Of a stretch of DNA of 64,000 nt, positions 57,153 through 64,000 are shown one piece after another. The first letter of the stretch is position 1, and every line of letters starts with the position of its first letter. Below the pieces are notes generated by a model. That model did not search any database. It saw only the letters and a program-made list of their open reading frames with translations, and was not told the DNA's origin. This DNA comes from Amphibalanus amphitrite. Lineage: Eukaryota; Arthropoda; Thecostraca; Balanomorpha; Balanidae. The position numbers and the translations under genes are program-made. The stretch is taken from positions 1 through 64,000 of the forward strand of contig NW_024881853.1 in NCBI RefSeq assembly GCF_019059575.1, written 5' to 3'.

Positions 57153-58077
57153 TTAAAGGGAATGCGGCAACCAAGCCTGGAACATGACGTCAGCTTTTAG
57201 AGTGGCTGTTGGGCGTCCAATGGCGTCCAGCCGTCCTATAGCCACCAGCTAGTGTTGGGCTCGGCCTGGGCTGCAGTAGCAGCTCCAGTATACCTGTAGG
57301 TGGTCGTGCTGATCACGCAGCTGCCAGTTGGCAGTGCGTGAGCTATCTCTATCCGTGACAGTCGGTCACGGTCACCCCGGCACCGTGCCGCCCATTAAAT
57401 CCAAACGACTTCCTCGATCTAAGTTTAACCGTGCAGTGCCTCAGCTGTTTCAATATGCAGCTGGTGCAACACACGGGTAACTATGCTCCTTTCCATCAAT
57501 GGATGGCTAGTTATCGTTTAAATCGGTCACCTGATCATTCAACATTCTCTCGAGTCTGCCCGCGATACGAATCCCGCGATATGAAACTATTTGCAGATCA
57601 GTTTTTATTGTTGTCAAAGGTAAATAGATTTTGCGCCGAATCAAATTAGCCCCATTCAACATCGATTTATAAAATGTTAAACAGAAAGTAACTTACAAGC
57701 AAATTAAACAAATCTTTTTGTTTGCTGCCCTATGCCTACATTTAATTCTGTGCTGCTGTTTCGGGTTTAAAAATGCACCTGACATGCAATCGGATCACCA
57801 AAAAATTAGTCGTTTTAAGTCGCGTCAAGACCGGATTGAATAAGGCAAGATTTTCATATACCATAATCGGTATTGTCCACTATTCATCATTTAAACGGCT
57901 AAAATAAGCCGTTTAAAGTGCGTCAAGACGGGATTGATTGAGGCATGATTTTCATATAACCGATACTGTCCAGTAATAATGATTTGCTCGTGTTTCAATT
58001 AGTGTTCAGTAAACACGTTGCTAAGTGTGTTATCTCTATCCTGCTCTGCCACCCTGATGAGTGTCGGATGTTTCAGG
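57153..58077. other. Upstream region of the CD36-like gene
   Basis: Presumed 5' flank or first intron of the scavenger receptor gene. A diverged tandem duplication of about 100 bases is seen: GCGTCAAGACCGGATTGAAT near 57823 and a variant near 57922, separated by a hairpin AAACGGCTAAAATAAGCCGTTT at about 57893-57916. No TATA box is evident. TGTTTCAG at 58070-58077 could be a splice acceptor in the 5' UTR. Confidence 0.4.
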
Positions 58078-58197
58078 CTGCGGCCACCAGAGGTCGCCAA
58101 CGGCGTCTCGGTGCGCCAGGGGGCTGCCGTCGGTCCGACGCCGATAACAGCTCCGGCGGCGCGGCTGGCGGTCAGTAACCGACGACTGCCTGCGGCG
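58078..58197 (+). other. Probable 5' UTR of the CD36-like gene
   Basis: GC-rich, in-frame open but without an ATG before 58198. It follows a possible acceptor TTTCAG at 58077, so a non-coding upstream exon is possible. Confidence 0.35.
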
Positions 58198-58314
58198 ATG
58201 GCCTCCTCCTCAGCGTGTCACCGCGGTCTGCTGGCCGCCGGCGCTGTCACCCTGGTGATCGGCGTGCTGGCCGTCCTGCTGAACCAGCAGCTGTTCGACG
58301 CCATCCTGGACAAG
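58198..58314 (+). CDS. CD36-like gene, coding exon 1
   Basis: 39 codons from ATG in good context (GCGATGG). Residues: polar start MASSSACHRG, then a membrane span LLAAGAVTLVIGVLAVLL, then NQQLFDAILDK, as at the N-terminus of CD36 proteins. It ends in the donor AAG|GTCAGT. An in-frame opening further upstream lacks an ATG. Confidence 0.88.
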
Positions 58315-61300
58315 GTCAGTGTGTCGGGAGAGCGAGGTCGGCCCGCGCCCGCTGACCGCACGACCGGCGCTGGTACTCCGTGCCAGGATACGGCCAGATT
58401 GGAGCGTTGACAGCCGGATTAGAGATGTTGTGGGCGGCCTCCGAGAGCCTGTACAGACAGACAACTGCACAGTTGTCAGTGAGCACAGGCGGACAGGTGG
58501 CCTCTAAACAGCTGTCAGCAGCTGGATATGGACACCCGAATTAGCATAGTATGTAGTGTGTCAGGTCAGCAGGCTGGCCAATCCAGTAGTTGGCGTGACT
58601 CGCCGTAGCCAATGCCTCTTATTTCTATATAATATTGCTCAAAATGTCCTGAAAGGTCGTTGAGAGGCTGACTCCATAGTTTGCAGTTTGCATCAATACT
58701 TTTGAAACAATAGAAAATTATGCGCATGCATCTTACACAAATAATGGGACCAACTTGCCATGCTCAGTCACTGTTATGAAATGCATCCGGCCCCGGATGC
58801 AGTTATGAGAGGATTTACTCCCGATCACCGACCAACCATTAGCAAAAATGTTGAAAGGTCGGGTGATTCATGTGCAAAACTCCATTCCGTGGACTGTGGG
58901 AATGGATTATTCGGAATCGGTACAAAGCAACTTAAGACAGGGATAGGGACACCTGGGCGAACAACCAAATTATGGTGGATCTTTTTGAAGGACAAGGCCA
59001 CGAGAGATCGAAAGGAGTCGCGAACGGCTCTCGTGTGTGGACCATCAACAGACACCGGCCAGGGAGGGAAAGCGAAAACGTTCCTAAGTTTTCACGATTA
59101 TTTCCGGAACGCTTGGACGAATTGAATCGGATTCAAACAATGTTTGAATCCGATTAAACATAGCATCGCATTTACACTTTGAATAATGGTCACCTAAAAA
59201 ATAAGGTCATGTCACCCAGGTCGTGTCACCAAGATCGAACGTCATATGTCAGGCAATGCTATGATAAACTCTGAGAGCCTTTGTGTTGTTGTGATATACA
59301 TAAGTAAGAGTCCCTGCCCTTTAACGTATTTTGGCATAGCGATCGTGATAATGGGCATTTATTGAAAAGCTGGAAGCATTGAAAACCTGCTCTCCATTGT
59401 CAAGGCCACGCAAGGTAGAAGTCAATTTAACCCTCGCCCTGGCAGGGGGGGGGGGTCGATGCGACCCCCCCCCTAAGGTTTTTCGAAGATAGCGTAAAAA
59501 CGGCGGCGCGCAGCGCCGCCAAATTTGGCACAGCCTATGGGGCAACCTTTTTACATATGACCTGAAAATTTCAGGTCCGAGTGACCTAAGGTCAGGTCAC
59601 CAGGTCAGCAAAACCGGTACAAGGTCATGGTCAAATTTCAATTTTCTTTTTGCACCTGTCCAACTCACAGTTTTGGACTGATTTCCTTCAAACTTTCAGG
59701 ATGTGCTAAGTTCACCGAGTTGTATAACATATAGTTCGGGTTTTTTGAGGTCACTGACCTGAGGTCAGTTAGAGGTCATTACGTCGTAATGTTAAGCCTA
59801 TGGGAAAATACTAAATTAGGAAAATACTGGAGATATCCGCTTCATTCCATCACTTTTGTGCTTTGAAACCACAGTACTTAACAGCAGGTCACTTGGTGCT
59901 TCTTTGTTTGGTGTACTTATCCATGGGTCAGGTCAAATGAGGTCAACTGAGGTCAAATGACGTTTTTGCCAATAACTTGGCACACAATGACGCTAGAGCT
60001 TAAAAAATGGTATCATTGTGTTCCTGGTGATCAGCCGAATCGAATGATATGCAATATGATGCAATTTGGTTAACTTGAACTTAACTTATAAATTTAAGTT
60101 TACTTAAAATTTAAGAAAAGCTTTAAGTACACTTAAGCAAGCTAAAAAGTATATCATTCGACGCGCCTTGACGTGCTGAGTTCACTGGTGCTTTCCGTTT
60201 TGCTCTATCTTAATTAGATCAAAAGTTATAAGCGAAAAACTTTTGACCTGTTTTTAGCGAAATTTTTACATTTATACCCCCCAAAACCCCCCTAAATATT
60301 GACCGAGAGCAACCAAATTTGCACAGGGGCGAGAACTCCAAGGGGCCCACCTACCTACCAAATTTGGTGTTTCTAGGTGCCATAGGAGCCAATCGCGAGG
60401 GGGGGGGGGGTCGCATCGACCCCCCCCCTGCCAGGCCGTGTTATGAAAAATGCCCTGCCAGGGCGAGGGTTAAAGAAGTTTTTTGCCGATTCAAATTAGC
60501 CGTTGTAATTCTTCCACCTTAGCACTTCTGACCTGAGGCTTATGGCAAATGAATGGAACAAAATAGAAGGCAAAGGTGTGATCAGCGCCTGAGAACACAT
60601 TATAGGTACATGGCATTATACATGTATGTGATCAGCCATGTGTCTAAGGTCACCTGAGGTCTACGTGGGCTTGTCTTTTTTTGTATCGTTAGAGTTGCAT
60701 TGGGAGGATTTTTTATTATGGAAGACATAATCTCTTTTAGCTTTGCCGACGGTCAGATTTCTGAATTTTGAGAATCGAACTGTTTCTCTTTTGTTAAGAC
60801 ATACATACTCTCATGGAAGCCTTCTTAGAAGACATTACTTCGAGATGTGCGCTCTGGCACCTTCTTTGATTCCGGCGAATGACATCGGTTTCGATAACTG
60901 CGACACTTACTGCTGGGGAGGTTTTTACGTCCCGTGGGCCTACTCTCAGAGGTTTTTGTCAGATATTGTTCCTAGAAATGGCGCTGTCTTTTTCTGCTTT
61001 TACCTGACATCATCCGCGCTATTGCCCGATTGTGTGATTGGGGACATCAGATGCCAACAATATTTTACTCATATATTCCACTGTGGCATATCAGTTTTAT
61101 CAGTCTGTCACCGTGAGTATTCCAGTGTCCATCAATTATTGTATTACCACCAGCAGTAATATGCATTTTGCATGGCTGCGCTGTTCAATTTAGGCAATAA
61201 ATGATAATGGTTGATGTCTTATCATCCCTAAAATATCTGTTGATATACAATCACTCCTATCTTCACTTCTGTCGAACATGCTTCGATAATTGTGCAAAAC

Positions 61301-62835
61301 CACATCTGTGTCTTTTCAAGATGTTCTGCTTGATATGAAACTTTTCTATTAGGTCATCAGAAGACTGTGTCAATGCAGCAAATGTATCTGTGCCTTTATG
61401 TGGGATAGACTTAACCCGCGCCCGGCTGGGGGTCCTGGATTTCCACGCCCTGCTGGGGGGGGGGGGGGTGTTTGAACACCCCCCTTCTAACTCGGCTCCT
61501 GGGCCACGTAGCGATACGCGGAAGGCGGCGTTCGAAAGAGCGTAAAAAAATAATGACGAAATCACTTCGGTCAATTTTTTGGTCAGGTCAAAGGTCAGGT
61601 CACCAGAGGTCCTTGAAGGCAAAATTTCGCCGATTTCCAGGTCGAATGGCGAAAATTTCCAAGAAGGCAACGCATAACTCGGGAACCAATAGAGCTACAG
61701 CGCCGCGGAAAAGCGCATTCGATAGCCCTATTAGCGCCCTTTCTGATAATTTTCTGAGATTTGACCTAACGTCAACGGTTTTGCCTGCAGGGGGCAAAAA
61801 CTGCAAAAATAACCGATTTTTTCGGAAACAGTTTTTCTGCAATAACTTTTGACCCAAGCCTTGTACGAGCTTACTTTTACCGGCATCGTGTTCCTCTCGT
61901 CAAGACGCATCGAATGAACTATAACTTGACCTTGAAAGGTCAACTTGAAAATTTGACCTCAGGTCAAGGTTATGACCTGACCTGAAAGGGTCATGTTGCA
62001 TATCAGTCGATCCGTATCGTCGAGCTGAACACATCTAAGGCGTTTTCATCGCTCTAGCATGCCTCTATCAAAAGTTATTTGCGAAATACTGTTAGATACC
62101 ATTCGTGACCTAAGATGACCTCAGGGCATAAACAGGGGTCACGGACACCATTTTCCTGTTCAGTGTGTCTAAACCACTTGTAATTCAGTGTTTGGGAGTG
62201 CTTATAATGTCTTTCGTCCAAAAGAGGCGCATTTCAATTTTCTCCCATTGACTTATAATGGGGAGGTTGCAAAATTGACCTGACCTTAGGTCATTGATAT
62301 CAAAATTCTGAGATAGACATTTTGTACATGCTATTGCTCTTAGCAATCGCTGAAAGTTTCAAAGCGATCGGTCACTCGGTGTAGCTATGACAGACATTGA
62401 AACTTTTTATGAGGTGAGGTCACTTCAAGTGACCTGGTGACCTGACCTTAAATGACCTTGGTCTGAAATTTTCACAGCATGTGTAGAATTGATGTATGAT
62501 AAGGTGTACCAAAAACGGCGGCGCTCCGCGCCGCCGTTTTTGAGATATTCGCGAAAAACCACAAGGGAGGGTGTTCAAACACCCCCCCCCCCAGCAGGGC
62601 GCGGGTTAAGCGAACAACCCGATCCTATTGAATATTGTAATATTTAGATCCCGTTGCGCCTTTTGTCTCGACAGAAACTGGAGCTGACTCCAGACTCGGA
62701 CGGCTATGGATTCTGGCACACCATGCCGGTTCCCATCTTCATCAAGTTCTACTTCTGGAACGTGACGAACGCGGAAGATGTGGTCACGAATCACGCCAAA
62801 CCCATCCTGCAGCAGCTCGGCCCCTATGTCTACAC
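58198..62835 (+). CDS. CD36-family scavenger receptor (class B), 5' part of gene
   Basis: Exon 1 (58198-58314) and exon 2 (62675-62835) join in phase 0 across a GT-AG intron of 4360 bases. The family are two-pass membrane glycoproteins with a large extracellular loop. They bind lipids, lipoproteins, carotenoids or, in insects, pheromones and apoptotic cells. Exon 1 encodes a short cytoplasmic start and the first membrane span; exon 2 encodes the conserved start of the ectodomain. The next exons lie beyond the window or were not found in 62836-64000, and exon 2 ends inside a codon. Which member (SCARB1, croquemort, ninaD, SNMP or other) cannot be told from about 93 residues. Confidence 0.9.
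58315..59426 (+). other. CD36-like gene, intron 1, first part
   Basis: Intron DNA without features. A frame at 58760-59125 has no motifs. Confidence 0.6.
59427..60473. mobile_element. TTAA-type MITE, copy 5 (in CD36 intron 1)
   Basis: Perfect TTAA on both sides. Ends: CCCTCGCCCTGGCAGGGGGG and CCCTGCCAGGGCGAGGG. Hairpins of G run, TCGATGCGA core and C run lie near both ends, the right one inverted (TCGCATCGA). The body holds more than ten AGGTCA or TGACCT hexamers, several as AGGTCAGGTCA or TCAAATGAGGTCA arrays, and CATTCGACGCGCCTTGACGT near 60155. A stretch near 60070-60140 is built from AACTTAA/TTTAAGT units. Non-coding. Confidence 0.87.
60474..61410 (+). other. CD36-like gene, intron 1, middle part
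   Basis: Between two MITEs. An open frame of 138 codons (60743-61159, starting with TTG) shows no known motif; I do not support it as a gene. Confidence 0.5.
61411..62609. mobile_element. TTAA-type MITE, copy 6 (in CD36 intron 1)
   Basis: Perfect TTAA on both sides. Ends: CCCGCGCCCGGCTGGGGG and CAGCAGGGCGCGGG. Near both ends a hairpin with a GTGTTTGAACAC core between G and C runs. The body has many AGGTCA hexamers, CATATCAGTCGATCCGTATC near 61998 and TTATAATGGGGAGGTTGC near 62252, the family motifs. Its right end lies 65 bases before coding exon 2. Confidence 0.87.
62675..62835 (+). CDS. CD36-like gene, coding exon 2
   Basis: 161 bases after acceptor TTTTGTCTCGACAG. It encodes KLELTPDSDGYGFW, then PVPIFIKFYFWNVTNAEDV and QQLGPYVYT. 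The FYFWNVTN and GPYVY blocks are hallmarks of the CD36 ectodomain, and NVT is a potential N-glycosylation site. It ends at donor TACAC|GTGAGT inside a codon. Confidence 0.95.
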
Positions 62836-64000
62836 GTGAGTACCGGACAACTGTCTGCCCTGCTGACAGTCGCGGGCGACGAGGGAAAGACTCAAAAGGT
62901 CGTTACTTTCAGACAATGCACCGAAGTAATCAGGTTATCACTTATGCCATGCATGCTATGCATCAGGTGGGCTTCGGTGTTGCGTATGCTACGATCTTTC
63001 ACCTTGAATCTGCCGCGGTAAAGTGGCTAGTCGACTCTTAGTTACCGTCTGCCGCGCCTGGCCAGGCCGAACGGGCCGAATTATCTGCTCGGCACGTGTC
63101 TTTATATCGGCGGTCAGTGACATCAGATTGCAGCTGAGCGATTGGCAATGACAGGCTCGGCCTTCACATGGATAGAGCCGAAGGTCAACAATCAACATCG
63201 TGCTCACCTAACGCGTCATGACTGCGTTTTCTGAGCGGCACTTCAATGATGGTCCTGTAGAGCTTTGAGAGGAGGCATTTTCATTCATTCATTCATTGCA
63301 GTATGTGCTCTGTGATCCATAAATTAACGATATTGTTGGTGATCTGTTGCTCATATTTGATGCCAAATTACACGGCCTTAACAGTTATTCGGTCAAATAT
63401 TGGGCATACGTACCTACAATGTACACACTGACTCCCATATGCCGCGTACGACGATGGTGATTTTTCTCTTTAGCTTTTAACAACTTGGAGCATATGTAGG
63501 TCACCCAGTCCTGATTCACTAGTAAGGCGTCATCATGGTAATTTTAGCCCGCACGGAGTTTACAGCCTAGTTTCTATTGCAAAATATCAGTGATACACTT
63601 CTCTCTCGGTCAGCCTACTAAATTCAAGAGCCATCTACATAATAGTCACATCCGCCTGCATTGGGGGGACACGTGGACGGTCTTCCATTCCAGAGCCGCC
63701 CTCCGGCTCGGCAGATTGCGGCGGTCCTTTCTCATCGTGCGTGGCCCGGACTCCCAGACGCACCAGTCACCTTGCAGTGCAGCCGCCTGTCGTACGGACG
63801 CCCGTGGCTCCAGGACAGGACTCTTTGTTCACCAGACCGCCACCGGGCAGCGGTATGCACTGTGCGAGAGGTGGACTACATACCAAATCGGTCACTCTGC
63901 GCAACGGATATTAGAGGGATCCCAATGACTATTATAGCACTATTTCGTGGAAGCCAGCTCTCACTGAACTGGCTTTGATAGGTTGATTCCATTCACAGAT
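62836..64000 (+). other. CD36-like gene, intron 2 (no exon found)
   Basis: No segment matches the next conserved part of the family. A GC-richer patch at 63660-63880 has open frames without CD36 motifs. ATTC is repeated four times near 63282-63297. Confidence 0.5.

Noticed and set aside
60743..61159. 138-codon frame in the CD36 intron
   Set aside because: Starts with TTG, shows no motif, and sits in an intron between MITEs.
63660..63880. Third CD36 exon
   Set aside because: No residues matching the next conserved block of the family in any frame.

Overview
The window is eukaryotic, most likely from an arthropod (a crustacean would fit; this is inference). The reasons are spliced exons, abundant LTR, LINE and DNA transposons, F-type env genes as found in insect errantiviruses, a BEL/Pao element, long microsatellites and satellites, and no bacterial gene organisation. 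Nearly all coding sequence belongs to transposable elements. The only host gene recognised with confidence is a CD36-family (class B) scavenger receptor, whose first two coding exons lie on the + strand at 58198-58314 and 62675-62835. Some start codons given here differ from the longest open frame because that frame began with a non-ATG codon.

Layout. 1-19214 (- strand): a Ty3/Gypsy element with env, read right to left. It has a tRNA-Lys1,2-type primer binding site (10756-10773), gag (9946-8813), pro (to 7923), pol (to 4042), a frame-broken F-type env (4001-1930) and a purine tract at 1100-1118. A repeat of at least 1.1 kb occurs at 1-1099 and 18085-19214. With TG/CA ends next to the purine tract and the primer site, it implies LTRs of about 8.4 kb, of which the window cuts one. 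Gag, pro and pol lie in three successive -1 frames, and the gag/pro junction has a textbook slippery site plus hairpin. 19215-34240: intergenic DNA with TTAA-flanked MITEs, a nested hAT MITE, a fold-back, a 5'-truncated LINE, a 367-bp satellite, GA/CT microsatellites and an E-box cluster. 34240-50090: a CpG-rich possible first exon, nested hAT elements, a 1.1-kb CCCTGT/CCCAGT minisatellite, nested TIR elements around a GC-rich segment, and more TTAA MITEs. 50091-54718: a very young BEL/Pao element (LTRs identical by eye, 5-bp target duplication) that has lost RT and the integrase core but keeps gag and protease. 54719-64000: the 5' part of the CD36-like gene, with two TTAA MITEs in its 4.36-kb first intron.

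The most unusual items are the apparent giant-LTR retrovirus-like element with two -1 frameshift junctions, the TTAA MITE superfamily whose inverted repeats carry G-run/C-run hairpins with copy-specific cores and whose bodies are full of AGGTCA half-sites, and the defective but recently moved BEL element. Differences between the two copies of the Gypsy LTR are nearly all short losses in the left copy, so sequencing or assembly indels near the left edge must be considered when judging broken frames there.
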